A DNA stretch of 31,406 nt from Clostridiales bacterium oral taxon 876 str. F0540 (lineage in GTDB: Bacteria > Bacillota > Clostridia > Clostridiales > Clostridiaceae), in NCBI GenBank assembly GCA_000466585.1, contig KE993459.1, forward strand, positions 1-31,406. The letters run 5' to 3'. The position numbers were made by a program, and so were the translations under genes. The notes under the pieces are model-generated. The model had not been told where the DNA came from. It saw only the letters and a list, made by a program, of their open reading frames with translations, and did no database searches. This document shows, one piece after another, positions 21,383 through 30,257 of the stretch; the stretch's first letter is position 1, and the number at the start of each line of letters is the position of its first letter.

Positions 21383-22297
21383 ATGTCAAATATAATTGAA
21401 GTGAAAAACTTCACCAAAAAATATGGTAATTTTGCAGCAGTAGATAATATTTCTTTCAATGTAGAGGAAGGAACAGTTTTTGCCTTTCTTGGCCCAAACG
21501 GGGCAGGAAAAAGTACAACTATAAATACACTTTGCACTATAGTAAATAAAACTGAGGGAGATTTAAGAATTAACGGTTTCGAGGTTTCCGAGAATAAGGG
21601 TAAAGTTAGAGAGGATATAGGAATAGTGTTTCAGGAAAGTACACTTGACAGCAAACTAACCGTTGAGGAGAACTTAAAATTTCACTGTGAATTTTATAAG
21701 GTTCCTAAAGACGATATCAAAAAAAGAATAGACTTTGTACTAGACTTGGTAGACCTAAATGATTGGAGAAAAGCTCCAGTTAACAGTCTTTCCGGAGGCA
21801 TGAAAAGAAGGGTTGAGATTGCAAGAGGGCTTGTTCATTATCCTAAAGTATTATTTTTAGATGAACCAACTACCGGGCTTGATCCACAAACAAGAGCAAA
21901 TATATGGGACTATATCTATAAGCTTCAAAAACAGGAGAACATAACAATATTTTTAACAACACATTATATGGATGAAGCAGAAATTTGTGATAAAGTTGCC
22001 ATTATGGATCACGGAAAGATAGTTGCTTTTGATTCTCCCTATAATCTAAAAAAGCAATATACCTCTAATATAACAAGAATCAAGGTTTCAAATTCTAACG
22101 AACTTGATCAGTATCTGAGAAATCAATCAATGGAGTTTAATTTTAATAACGGACTTTTCACAATACAATCAAGCAAAATAAATCATATTTTAGAAATAGC
22201 TTCTAAGTTCAAAGCTTCCATTATTGATTTTGAAACTACTAAAGGAACTCTCAATGATGTATTTTTGACCATAACCGGAAAGGAGATTAGAGCATAA
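21383..22297 (+). CDS. DrrA/CcmA-type ABC exporter ATPase
   Basis: A 304-residue ATPase of an ABC-2 exporter. Walker A GPNGAGKST at about 37-45, Q-loop in GIVFQESTLDSKLTVEENLK, signature LSGGMKRRVEIARGL, Walker B VLFLDEPTTGLDP and switch His in TTHYMDEAE. The extra 80-residue C-terminal domain, ending in DFETTKGTLNDVFLTITGKE, is typical of the DrrA group that exports drugs or lipids. AGGAGG precedes the ATG. Its stop shares one base with the permease start (TAATG), so they are coupled. Control by two-component system 2 is inferred from the arrays upstream. Confidence 0.93.
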   Translation: MSNIIEVKNFTKKYGNFAAVDNISFNVEEGTVFAFLGPNGAGKSTTINTLCTIVNKTEGDLRINGFEVSENKGKVREDIGIVFQESTLDSKLTVEENLKFHCEFYKVPKDDIKKRIDFVLDLVDLNDWRKAPVNSLSGGMKRRVEIARGLVHYPKVLFLDEPTTGLDPQTRANIWDYIYKLQKQENITIFLTTHYMDEAEICDKVAIMDHGKIVAFDSPYNLKKQYTSNITRIKVSNSNELDQYLRNQSMEFNFNNGLFTIQSSKINHILEIASKFKASIIDFETTKGTLNDVFLTITGKEIRA

Positions 22298-23121
22298 TGC
22301 GAGGAATGATAGCTATTATAAAAAGAAACTTAACTAATTTTACAAGGGACAAACTAAAGTTATTTTTTTCAATATTTATGTCAGGATTTTTTCTATTTAT
22401 ATTTTCATTTGTAATGAAACCAACTCAAGGTGTTGATCAGCCCCTTAATTATCTTATTTCGGGAATAATAATTATGACCGTTTTTCAATCAGCACTGAGC
22501 AATTCTACCAGTATTATAGAAGATATGTCCATGGGATTTATGAAGGAAATAATAGTTTCACCTGTAGCAAGGTGGCAGATATCAATTGGCCAAGTGCTTT
22601 CCTCAACTATTATAGCAGTACTTCAAGGTATACTAGTAATTGTTATTGCACTTTTTATGGGCCTTAAAATAGATGTTCTCCAATTTATAGAAATGACCGG
22701 AGTAATGCTTGCAGTAGGTATAACCTTTGGTTCAATCGGCCTTTATTTAGCATCACTTGCTAAAAGCTCAACTACTTTTCAAATTATGATTACGGCCTTT
22801 ACTATGCCCCTTACCTTCTTATCCGGCGCATATATACCAACCACCGTTATGCCTAAAATCTTACGTCCTTTTGTTTATATTAATCCACTGACCTACACTA
22901 CCTCCATTTTTAGATATATAACATTAAAGATGGAAAACTTAACTACTGATACTCTTGTGCAGGCAGGGGTAGCCTTTAATGTTTACGGATTTATAATTAA
23001 GCCTTATATGGGATTTTTCATCATATTAGGCATAGGAGTTATTTTCTTTATATTGTGTGTTATACAGTTTAATAAAGCAGATTTTTCAAATGTTAAGGTG
23101 TTCAATCACAATCATAAATAG
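22297..23121 (+). CDS. ABC-2 type exporter permease (DrrB-like)
   Basis: A 274-residue membrane subunit with the six-helix ABC-2 layout: a cytosolic N-terminal helix (IKRNLTNFTRDKLKLFFS), helices at about 28-42, 50-70, 100-125, 138-155, 165-185 and 235-260. The motif MGFMKEIIVSPVARWQI and FTMPLTFLSGAYIPTTVMP are typical of the ABC2 membrane family, including the LSGAYIP element. It overlaps the ATPase gene by one base and ends before a terminator. The substrate is unknown; family members export antibiotics, peptides or lipids. Confidence 0.92.
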   Translation: MRGMIAIIKRNLTNFTRDKLKLFFSIFMSGFFLFIFSFVMKPTQGVDQPLNYLISGIIIMTVFQSALSNSTSIIEDMSMGFMKEIIVSPVARWQISIGQVLSSTIIAVLQGILVIVIALFMGLKIDVLQFIEMTGVMLAVGITFGSIGLYLASLAKSSTTFQIMITAFTMPLTFLSGAYIPTTVMPKILRPFVYINPLTYTTSIFRYITLKMENLTTDTLVQAGVAFNVYGFIIKPYMGFFIILGIGVIFFILCVIQFNKADFSNVKVFNHNHK

Positions 23122-23140
23122 ATACTTATAACTACTCATA

Positions 23141-23184
23141 AAACTCAAGTCCATAAATCTCAACGGATTAATGGGCTTGAGTTT
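23141..23184. terminator. Bidirectional intrinsic terminator
   Basis: AAACTCAAGTCCAT (23141-23154) pairs with ATGGGCTTGAGTTT (23171-23184), with one G-T pair, followed by TATT. It lies between the convergent exporter and modC genes. Confidence 0.75.
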
Positions 23185-23212
23185 TATTAAGGCAAAATCT
23201 GTTGTATACAAG

Positions 23213-24268
23213 CTATTCAAGCAGTAAAATAGCTTCTTCAGAGATTTTTAAATACACATTCTCCTTATCTTTTCTATTATTCCATTCTTCTTTGCTAACC
23301 TTAAACAATATATCCTCATTTTCTTTCCTGCTTTCTTTATTTTGAAGAAAGACATTATATTTAAATACATCTTCAACTACCTTTTTAACTCTGAACTTCA
23401 CTATATTTTTCTCACCCTTTGACATAGCAGCATCAATAGCTTTAAAATCATGAGCATGAATTCCAATATATTTAGTGTTCTTATCTATTGCCTTTTCAGT
23501 CTCTAAAATTATGTCCCAGTCAACGGCATAAACATGATTTGATGATAGAACCTCGCACCTTGAAATGTTTTTACAACCAATAAGCCTTGCCGCAGAATAC
23601 AATTTAGGCTGCATAAAAACTTCTTTAGTATCCCCCAGCAAAACAGATTTCCCTTTGTCAATAATAGCAAGCTTTTCACATAACCTGTATACTTCATTCA
23701 TACAATGGGAAACCATTAGAACTTCTCCATCATACAGTTTTAAAAGTTCCAAAACCCCTTCTTGCAGCTTGTCTTTTAAGTGAGTATCCAATGCAGAAAA
23801 CGGCTCGTCCAGCATTAATATATCCGGTTTATTTACTATGCACCTTGCTAATGCCGTCCTTTGCTGCTGTCCACCTGAAATCTGATTTGGATATTTCTTT
23901 TCTAGTCCCTGCAGGTGAAAGGCTTCTATCATTTCCCTTACTTTATGTTCTTTTTCCTTTTTAGCAAGTGCTAATCCTATATTTTCTTCAACTGTCATGT
24001 GAGGGAACAGAGCATAATTTTGAAATAAATAACCAACTTTTCTGTCCTGAGGTTTCAGATTGATTTTTTTCTTTGAATCAAATAAAACCTTTCCGTTAAG
24101 CACAATAATCCCCTCATCGGGTGTTTCAACCCCTGCTATGCACTTTAGAGTCATGCTTTTTCCGCTGCCGGAAGCTCCCAAAATACCAAGATAATCTCCA
24201 TTCGTTTTAAAAGAAATCTCAAGAGGAAAATCTTTTAACTTTTTCTTTATATCAACAATCAAACTCAT
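23213..24268 (-). CDS. modC: Molybdate ABC transporter ATPase ModC
   Basis: A 351-residue ATPase that drives molybdate (or tungstate) import. Walker A GASGSGKS at 31-38, Q-loop in GYLFQNYALFPHMTVEENI, signature ISGGQQQRTALARC, Walker B ILMLDEPFSALD and switch His in MVSHCMNEV. The C-terminal 120 residues, from about ARLIGCKNISRCEVL, are the regulatory region where ModC carries a TOBE-like fold. It is the last gene of modABC, 11 bases after modB, and ends near the shared terminator. Confidence 0.93.
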   Translation of the reverse strand: MSLIVDIKKKLKDFPLEISFKTNGDYLGILGASGSGKSMTLKCIAGVETPDEGIIVLNGKVLFDSKKKINLKPQDRKVGYLFQNYALFPHMTVEENIGLALAKKEKEHKVREMIEAFHLQGLEKKYPNQISGGQQQRTALARCIVNKPDILMLDEPFSALDTHLKDKLQEGVLELLKLYDGEVLMVSHCMNEVYRLCEKLAIIDKGKSVLLGDTKEVFMQPKLYSAARLIGCKNISRCEVLSSNHVYAVDWDIILETEKAIDKNTKYIGIHAHDFKAIDAAMSKGEKNIVKFRVKKVVEDVFKYNVFLQNKESRKENEDILFKVSKEEWNNRKDKENVYLKISEEAILLLE

Positions 24269-24279
24269 AGATTTCTCCC

Positions 24280-24951
24280 TTATCTTAAATACTTTCTTTC
24301 TCTAGCTGAAAAATAATTAGTTAAGACAACAACTATAAAGGAAATTAATAAAACGATTATTACATAGTAAGAAGCTGCCTTCATATCTCCAGCAGCAACT
24401 TCTGCATAGATTGCCAAAGGAAGTGTTCTTGTTGTATTTTCTATATTACCTGCAATCATAGCTGTAGCACCGAACTCACCAAGGCCCCTGGCAAAGGCCA
24501 ATATTCCTCCAGCAGCAACTCCGGGTAAAGCAAGCGGCATTACTATGCGCCAGAAAATTTTTCTATTAGGCATCCCAAGTGTCCTTGCTGCCATAATTAA
24601 GTTTTTATCTACCTGTTCAAAAGCTCCCCTTGCAGACCGATACATAAGCGGAAATGAAATCACTACGGAAGCTATCACAGTAGCTGACCAGGAGAAAACT
24701 ATTTTCACACCCAAAAATTGCAGCAAAAACCTCCCTAAAGGCCTATTTACTCCGAAGACAATAAGAAGAATAAACCCCATTACTGTAGGCGGCAAAACTA
24801 AGGGCAAGGTTAATATACCATCCAAAATCATCTTAGTTTTTTCCGACTTCATATTCACAATCCATCTTGCAGTAAAAAGTCCTAGCAAAAATGTTATAGC
24901 TATAGCTGCCGCTGCAGTTTTGATTGAAATTATTACTGGCTCTATCTGCAT
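24280..24951 (-). CDS. modB: Molybdate ABC transporter permease ModB
   Basis: A 223-residue inner-membrane permease with about five to six helices. LPLVLPPTVMGFILLIVFG, near the N-terminus, and the ATPase-coupling loop AARTLGMPNRKIFWRIVMPL (EAA motif), followed by ALPGVAAGGILAFARGLGEF, identify the ModB/CysW family; the FARGLGEFGATAMIAGN sequence is typical of molybdate permeases. It lies between modA (44-base gap) and modC. Confidence 0.94.
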   Translation of the reverse strand: MQIEPVIISIKTAAAAIAITFLLGLFTARWIVNMKSEKTKMILDGILTLPLVLPPTVMGFILLIVFGVNRPLGRFLLQFLGVKIVFSWSATVIASVVISFPLMYRSARGAFEQVDKNLIMAARTLGMPNRKIFWRIVMPLALPGVAAGGILAFARGLGEFGATAMIAGNIENTTRTLPLAIYAEVAAGDMKAASYYVIIVLLISFIVVVLTNYFSARERKYLR

Positions 24952-24995
24952 ATTATTCCCCCTTAGTCGGAAGTACCAAGAAGTTAGCCATTAAT

Positions 24996-25772
24996 CTACT
25001 TACTTGGCGTAAATCCATAGGATTCAAACACCTTTTTTGCTTCATCACTTTTTAAAAACTCTAGGAATTTCTTCGAACTATCTTTGTGTTTAGAAGCCCT
25101 AACTATTCCTGCAGGATAAATTACTTTTGAAACAGTTCCTTCCGGAGCTTCCTCGATTATTTTTACTTTTTTATTTGAAGCAACATCGGTTGAATATACA
25201 ATTCCTGCATCAGCGCTGCCTTCAGCAATCCAGTTTAATACCTCAGTAACATTTGTTCCAAGGCTGGTTTTTTTAGATGCCTCTCCCCAAACTTTAAGAT
25301 TTGTTAATACTTCTTTTGCATACTGTCCTGCCGGTACGCTTGCCGGATCTCCAACGGCAATTTTATCAGCCTTTAAAACATCTTGAAAAGTACTTATATT
25401 CTTTGGATTATTTAACGGAACAACTAGAACAATTTTATTTTCTAGCAGTTTAATGATAGATTCTTTATCTATTAGATCTTTTTTATTTAATTCATCCATT
25501 TGCTTCATTGCTGCTGAAACAAAAACGTCTATGCTTGCTCCTTCTTCAATTTGCCACTGCAATTTTCCGGAGCTATCATAGGTTGTTTGAATATTCATAT
25601 CAGGATATTTTTGCTTAAACATTGGTATGATTTTTTCATCCATACAGTTTTTTAAGCTCGCTGCAGCTGCAATGGTAATGGTTGACTGCCTTTCAACTCT
25701 ACTATTACTGCAGCCTGTCAAGAAAAAGGCTAAACATAATACGCTCAATACTAAAGTAACTATTTTCTTCAT
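24996..25772 (-). CDS. modA: Molybdate-binding lipoprotein ModA
   Basis: A 258-residue substrate-binding protein. The lipobox LTGC gives lipid-anchored Cys21 after a typical signal (MKKIVTLVLSVLCLAFF). The mature part has the ModA marks: ITIAAAASLKNCMDEKI, TYDSSGKLQWQIEEGASIDV, VGDPASVPAGQYAKEVL and ADAGIVYSTDV. It binds molybdate or tungstate outside the membrane and delivers it to ModBC. It is the first gene of modABC and is divergent from the regulator at 25942. Three 10-bp-spaced repeats lie in its leader (25804-25830). Confidence 0.94.
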   Translation of the reverse strand: MKKIVTLVLSVLCLAFFLTGCSNSRVERQSTITIAAAASLKNCMDEKIIPMFKQKYPDMNIQTTYDSSGKLQWQIEEGASIDVFVSAAMKQMDELNKKDLIDKESIIKLLENKIVLVVPLNNPKNISTFQDVLKADKIAVGDPASVPAGQYAKEVLTNLKVWGEASKKTSLGTNVTEVLNWIAEGSADAGIVYSTDVASNKKVKIIEEAPEGTVSKVIYPAGIVRASKHKDSSKKFLEFLKSDEAKKVFESYGFTPSK

Positions 25773-25941
25773 CTTCTAACCTCATTTTCAAGTACTTTGC
25801 CAATTAAACCGAACTAAACCTAACTCAAACTAATTAATCATATTTAATCTTATTTATCTTACACTTAAATTATTACTTTAAATATAATTACATTTTATGG
25901 TAAGATATTATATAGTCAAAATTTCAAAGCAGGTGAGTTAG

Positions 25942-26463
25942 TTGAGTGAAGATATATTATATACACCAGAAGAGATTGCACAAAAACTTAGGATAACAAA
26001 AGGTACAGTATATGAAATGATTAAAAGAGGTGAGCTTGAAGCCCACCATATAGGCAGATATATCCGCATATCTCAAACCCAATTTGAAAACTATCTTTTA
26101 AAATCAAAGGGCTATGATAATATTTATGAAGCTGTCCTAGTTCAGGAAGGTAATGAAACGTCTGCTAACATCAATTCGGTTAAAATCCATGTTGACACTG
26201 AGTTGATAGGGAGAGCTAAAGTTTCAATTCGTCCTGAAAACATTATATTAAGTACAGGTACATTTATAAGCAGCGCAAGAAATGTTCATAAAGGAAAAGT
26301 AATCGATATAACAATCGATGGTTTGAAGGCTCTTGTTACTGTTAATATAGGCATTCCGATAAAAGCACTTATAACTGTCAAATCACTAGAAGAAATGAGT
26401 ATTAAAAAAGGAACTGAACTCTACGTTATCTTTAAAACTATGTCTGTGGTAGTTTATAAATAA
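25942..26463 (+). CDS. Molybdate-responsive regulator: excisionase-type HTH plus TOBE domain
   Basis: A 173-residue protein. The N-terminal 55 residues are an excisionase/MerR-like helix-turn-helix (YTPEEIAQKLRITKGTVYEM, then IKRGELEAHHIGRYIRISQ). The C-terminal half (from about INSVKIHVDTEL) has a TOBE/molbindin fold: SARNVHKGKVIDITIDGLKA, LVTVNIGIPIKALITVKSLE. Such fusions are read as molybdate sensors that repress mod genes, replacing the LysR-like HTH of Escherichia coli ModE. Its divergence from modABC strongly supports that role; repressor versus activator is inferred. The frame begins with TTG 25942 after AGGTGAG. Confidence 0.88.
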   Translation: MSEDILYTPEEIAQKLRITKGTVYEMIKRGELEAHHIGRYIRISQTQFENYLLKSKGYDNIYEAVLVQEGNETSANINSVKIHVDTELIGRAKVSIRPENIILSTGTFISSARNVHKGKVIDITIDGLKALVTVNIGIPIKALITVKSLEEMSIKKGTELYVIFKTMSVVVYK

Positions 26464-26578
26464 AATTGTGGCATCTGTTCTACAATAGATATTTAAAACA
26501 AGCTAGAATTCATTTTAGGTTATGTGCAGGAATAATGATTAACTGAAAAAACAATCAACTGATTAGGCTTTATCGCGA

Positions 26579-26615
26579 TATCTTCTTTTCTTTATAACAA
26601 GATAAGAAGATATTG
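26579..26615. terminator. Weak hairpin after the molybdate regulator
   Basis: ATATCTTCTT and AAGAAGATAT enclose TCTT/AAGA pairs at about 26579-26613. There is no clear T-run on the plus strand, so terminator function is doubtful. The rest of 26464-26629 shows no gene. Confidence 0.35.
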
Positions 26616-26629
26616 CAACAAATTAAAAA

Positions 26630-26656
26630 CCTGCTAGTTGTTTTAAAACTAACAGG
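26630..26656 (-). terminator. Intrinsic terminator of the CorC-like gene
   Basis: CCTGCTAGTT (26630-26639) pairs with AACTAACAGG (26647-26656), including one G-T pair. On the minus strand it is followed by TTTTTAATTTG. Confidence 0.78.
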
Positions 26657-26664
26657 CCTCTTCA

Positions 26665-27960
26665 TTAACTTTCTGATATATTTTTAATAAGTACTTTGCT
26701 GATTCTCTTTCTATCACATTTTAATATAACAAACTCGTAATTTTCAAAAACAACTTTATCATTAATCTGCGGATAGGAAGATAGCTGTGAGTAAATCCAT
26801 CCTCCGATGGTATCGATGTTTTCTGATTCAATGTCCGTATTTAATAATTCATTAACATCTTCAAGAATAAGCTTCCCTTCTACAATATAATTTCCATCTT
26901 CTGTTTTTGTAATCTCGTCGCCTTCCTCATCAAACTCATCTTGAATTTCTCCAACAATTTCTTCAAGTATATCCTCAATAGTTACTAATCCGGAGGTTCC
27001 ACCATATTCATCGATAACTATAGCCATTTGTGCTTTTTCTCTTTTAAATACCTTTAAAAGCTCACTTATTGACATTGATTTTGGAACAAACTTAACCTCT
27101 CGAATAATATCTTGTATATTATGAGCACTTCCCTCAATTTTCTGCTTGTATAAATCCTTAATGTGAATAAATCCAATAATATTATCCTTACTTTCCTTAC
27201 AAACAGGGTATCTGGTTATCTGCTCCTCTAAAGCATATGCTATTGTCTCATCAAAAGAATCCTCAAGATATATACATGACATATCAGTACGAGGTATCAT
27301 TATATCTTTTACAGTTGTTTCAGAAAAATCAAATATATTATCCACAAAAGTTAATTCAGTTTTATCTATTAACCCATGCTTATAGCTGTCTTCAACTAAA
27401 AGCTTTATTTCCTCATCGGTATGAGCCGCTTCATGTTCATCAACCTGCGAAATTCCAAAAATCTTTAAAACTAAGTTAGTACTATGATTGAAAGCCCACA
27501 TTATTGGGTAAGTTAATTTATAAAATAATATAAGAGGCAGTGCTGTATACATAGCTATCTTCTCTGCACTGATAATAGCTAATGATTTTGGTGCCAGCTC
27601 CCCAAGCACAATATGAAAACCTGTTATAAGTGCAAAGCCCAGAACAAATGAAATTGAGTGCACCGCACTTTCAGACAGATGAAATAAATTAAATAAAGGC
27701 ATCAATGCATCTGAAACAGCAGGCTCTCCTACCCATCCAAGCCCTAAAGATGCTAAAGTTATTCCCAGCTGACATGCAGATAGGTATGAATTTAGATCAT
27801 TTACAACTTTTAAAGTGTTCTTCGCACTTTTATTTCCTTCAAGTACCAATGTTTCTATTCTAGATTTTCTAACCTTTACCATTGCAAACTCTGTTGCAAC
27901 AAAAAAACCATTCATAAATACAAGCAAAAATACAATAATGATATTCATTAAAATAATCAT
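26665..27960 (-). CDS. CNNM/CorC-HlyC family membrane protein
   Basis: About 431 residues. An N-terminal CNNM (DUF21) membrane domain (MNIIIVFLLVFMNGFFVATE, QLGITLASLGLGWVGEPAV, LGFALITGFHIVLGELAPKS) is followed by two CBS domains (about 205-325, with DIMIPRTDMSCIYLED and KFVPKSMSISELLKVFKREK) and the CorC/HlyC domain (DGNYIVEGKLILEDVNELLN). The family is linked to divalent metal (Mg2+/Co2+) transport or export; the old name hemolysin is misleading. ATG 27960 lies ten bases after CTCCTCCTC (minus GAGGAGGAG); the longer frame adds 23 unlikely residues. Single gene. Confidence 0.92.
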   Translation of the reverse strand: MIILMNIIIVFLLVFMNGFFVATEFAMVKVRKSRIETLVLEGNKSAKNTLKVVNDLNSYLSACQLGITLASLGLGWVGEPAVSDALMPLFNLFHLSESAVHSISFVLGFALITGFHIVLGELAPKSLAIISAEKIAMYTALPLILFYKLTYPIMWAFNHSTNLVLKIFGISQVDEHEAAHTDEEIKLLVEDSYKHGLIDKTELTFVDNIFDFSETTVKDIMIPRTDMSCIYLEDSFDETIAYALEEQITRYPVCKESKDNIIGFIHIKDLYKQKIEGSAHNIQDIIREVKFVPKSMSISELLKVFKREKAQMAIVIDEYGGTSGLVTIEDILEEIVGEIQDEFDEEGDEITKTEDGNYIVEGKLILEDVNELLNTDIESENIDTIGGWIYSQLSSYPQINDKVVFENYEFVILKCDRKRISKVLIKNISES

Positions 27961-28201
27961 GTATAAATAGCTCCTCCTCGAGTATAACAACGTCTCGTTA
28001 TAGTTACAGAATATTTTAAAATTAGTCACTTTAGATTATATCATACTTATCGGATATAATTAAAATTAAATTATTATATAACTGGTAATATATCATATAT
28101 TGTACTTTTATAGTAAAAAATAAGATATGAGTGACTTGTTTCCTATTAACCGCTTCACTTTAGTGTTAATAACCTAAGCTTGCAGGCATAATTTCAATAA
28201 A

Positions 28202-28227
28202 AAAAGCATGTTGCCTAACATGCTTTT
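28202..28227 (-). terminator. Intrinsic terminator after the glycosyltransferase
   Basis: AAAAGCATGTT (28202-28212) pairs with AACATGCTTTT (28217-28227) across a GCCT loop. The minus strand continues with TTTTTATTG. Confidence 0.85.
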
Positions 28228-28256
28228 GCATCTTGTAAGAATAATGCAGCCTAATA

Positions 28257-29504
28257 TTATATGAGCTTCCAGTCCTTAAGTGCATTTATTGCTGTCTTTA
28301 TCCCATCCTCCGCAAGTACCTTATCACCAAGAAGTTTCGCTTTTTCTTTTATCTGTTTATCCTTCGCTTGTCTTATCGCATCTGCTAGATTTTCTGCTGT
28401 GAGATCTTTTCCTGCTATTTTTTTCGTTGATACACCAAGCTGTTCAATGCACCAAGCCCAATAATTTTGATCTCCAAAAAACGGAACTACTACAGAAGGA
28501 ATGCCTGCTCGTATTGCTGCTGCAGTAGCGCCCGCTCCTCCATGATGTACTGCAAGTTCTACTTTTTTAAATAACCAATCGTGTGGAACATGGTCAATAA
28601 CAAATATTTGATCATTTCTAATACTAATATCAGATTCATCAAATCCTAGAGAGGCAGCCGACATTATTGCTCTGCATCCACTCAAGCTAACTGCTTCTAA
28701 AACTATCTTTTTTATCTTATCAGAGTCTTTACTCGGAATACTTCCAAATCCGATATAAATTGGTTTAACTCCTGCGTCTAAAAAGTCTAATAGTTGTTGT
28801 GACGGCTTCCATGTTTCTACACGATTGAGTATCCAGTTTCCAGTAATGCGAATATATTCAGGTAAGTCATCTTTATGGGGAACTACGTTTGGGCTCATAC
28901 CAAACAAAATATGTTTTTTCATCTTATTCAACTGCTTTTGTGGACCATACCATGGATATGGACGGAGCCCATATTTTCTACGAAGTATGTTATTCACAAC
29001 AGGGCGAATTGGCTGCCACAACATCATAGTAATTGCACTATGCAAAATATGATTCATTAAAGGAGAAGGCGCCATTGGAATTTCTCTTATAAGACCGGCA
29101 GGTGCTAAATGCACCTGTACAAAGGGCTTATTCAGTATCTCAGCTAAGGCTGCTGCTAAATATACAGCTACCGAACCGGCAATAATTATGTCAGCATCTT
29201 TACACGCAGCTATGCCTTGCTCAGCCCAAGCAGGTCCTACTGACTGAATCATACATTTCATTGATTTCTCCATACTCTTAGGACTATTTCCACTTTTCTT
29301 AAGGTCATTACTTTCCTTTAGCAGTAATTCCTTAAAATTGCCATTAAACAATGAAAACCCTATATTCTCACTTCTAACTAGATCAGAAAATGCAGAAGTA
29401 GTTGCAAGGCAGACTTCATAACCCTCTCTGCGTAGTCCTCCACCTAATGCAACAAGTGGTCGTACATCGCCTTCTGTACCAAGTGCAATGATTGTAATCT
29501 TCAT
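28257..29504 (-). CDS. UGT-like (GT1) glycosyltransferase
   Basis: A 415-residue GT-B enzyme that should transfer a sugar from a nucleotide donor to a small hydrophobic acceptor. N-terminus MKITIIALGTEGDVRPLVAL and the donor-binding motif VELAVHHGGAGATAAAIRAG, then IPSVVVPFFGDQNYWAW, place it near the sterol/antibiotic glucosyltransferase group (GtfB- and YjiC-like). The acceptor site is in the variable N-terminal half, so the natural substrate is unknown. Being divergent from a MarR repressor gene suggests induction by and inactivation of a toxic compound. AAAGGAGGAGC precedes the ATG. Confidence 0.9.
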   Translation of the reverse strand: MKITIIALGTEGDVRPLVALGGGLRREGYEVCLATTSAFSDLVRSENIGFSLFNGNFKELLLKESNDLKKSGNSPKSMEKSMKCMIQSVGPAWAEQGIAACKDADIIIAGSVAVYLAAALAEILNKPFVQVHLAPAGLIREIPMAPSPLMNHILHSAITMMLWQPIRPVVNNILRRKYGLRPYPWYGPQKQLNKMKKHILFGMSPNVVPHKDDLPEYIRITGNWILNRVETWKPSQQLLDFLDAGVKPIYIGFGSIPSKDSDKIKKIVLEAVSLSGCRAIMSAASLGFDESDISIRNDQIFVIDHVPHDWLFKKVELAVHHGGAGATAAAIRAGIPSVVVPFFGDQNYWAWCIEQLGVSTKKIAGKDLTAENLADAIRQAKDKQIKEKAKLLGDKVLAEDGIKTAINALKDWKLI

Positions 29505-29627
29505 ATAAAGCTCCTCCTTTATTGCTTTTTATTTAACAGATTAATTATCTTGGCAAAATATATAGTAATTGAAACTTTTGATAATTTTATGGTATATTTA
29601 ATTTATTATAATATTTGATTTGATAAA

Positions 29628-29681
29628 TATTTTAATCAATTAAATATTTTAATCAATTAAAATATTTAATTGATTAAAATA
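29628..29681. promoter_or_regulatory. 54-bp palindrome with three MarR-type operator copies
   Basis: Arms of 26 bp (29628-29653 and 29656-29681) are perfectly complementary around a CA centre. Inside are three near-palindromic units, TTAATCAATTAA at about 29632 and 29649 and TTAATTGATTAA at about 29667, 17-18 bp apart. The site ends 10 bases before the GGAGGT of the marR gene and faces the glycosyltransferase on the other side. MarR dimers bind such sites, so autoregulation and control of both genes is likely. Confidence 0.72.
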
Positions 29682-29703
29682 ATTATATAAGGAGGTATTT
29701 TTT

Positions 29704-30180
29704 TTGTCAAGCAATAAAAAAGCTGAATTAAAAGAAAAGCTTATGGAAGAATTAAAAGAAAACAGCAAATGTGCTATTATGCTGCATCAAACAATTGCAG
29801 ATACTCTTAAATTAAATATCACTGACCATAAATGTCTGGATTTTATTAACCAATCAGAAGGGGTTACCGCGGGACAAATTGCTGAATTTACAGGTCTTAC
29901 CGGTGGAGCTGTCACAGCCCTCATAGATCGTTTGGAGAAGAATGGATATATTATTCGTGACAAGGATCCAAAGGATAGAAGGAAGGTTATTATTCGTTCT
30001 ATAACTGATAATGATGATGCCAATGAAGGCTCTGTACAACTTAAAGAAATATTTTCTTTTTTGGATAAATCAATTTATGAATGTCTATCTACTTATAGCG
30101 AAAATGAACTTAGTCTCATTTTAAATTTTATAAATACTCTAAATATAGAATCCGCAAAAATTATTAAAAAACTTACGTAA
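29704..30180 (+). CDS. MarR-family transcriptional regulator
   Basis: A 158-residue winged-helix repressor. The recognition region (TAGQIAEFTGLTGGAVTALI, DRLEKNGYIIRDKDPKDRRK, VIIRSI) is the MarR DNA-binding part with the conserved DxRxxR-type wing; helices at both ends form the dimer and ligand pocket. The frame starts with TTG 29704, seven bases after GGAGGT (29691-29696). It follows a palindromic site that it probably binds, and diverges from the glycosyltransferase gene. A hairpin follows its stop. Confidence 0.9.
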   Translation: MSSNKKAELKEKLMEELKENSKCAIMLHQTIADTLKLNITDHKCLDFINQSEGVTAGQIAEFTGLTGGAVTALIDRLEKNGYIIRDKDPKDRRKVIIRSITDNDDANEGSVQLKEIFSFLDKSIYECLSTYSENELSLILNFINTLNIESAKIIKKLT

Positions 30181-30210
30181 AAATAGTATTAAGCACTTAT
30201 TCCTTATAGT

Positions 30211-30257
30211 GAAATAAGAAGGGGTGCTGACTGAGGCATACCTTCTTATTTCGTTTA
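30211..30257 (+). terminator. Likely terminator of the marR gene
   Basis: GAAATAAGAAGG (30211-30222) pairs perfectly with CCTTCTTATTTC (30241-30252), followed by GTTTAT. The loop is 18 nt and the T-run is short, so the termination strength is uncertain. Confidence 0.55.

Noticed and set aside
24545..24994. 149-residue plus-strand frame opposite modB
   Set aside because: Antisense shadow of a clear ModB gene, with no promoter or ribosome site of its own.
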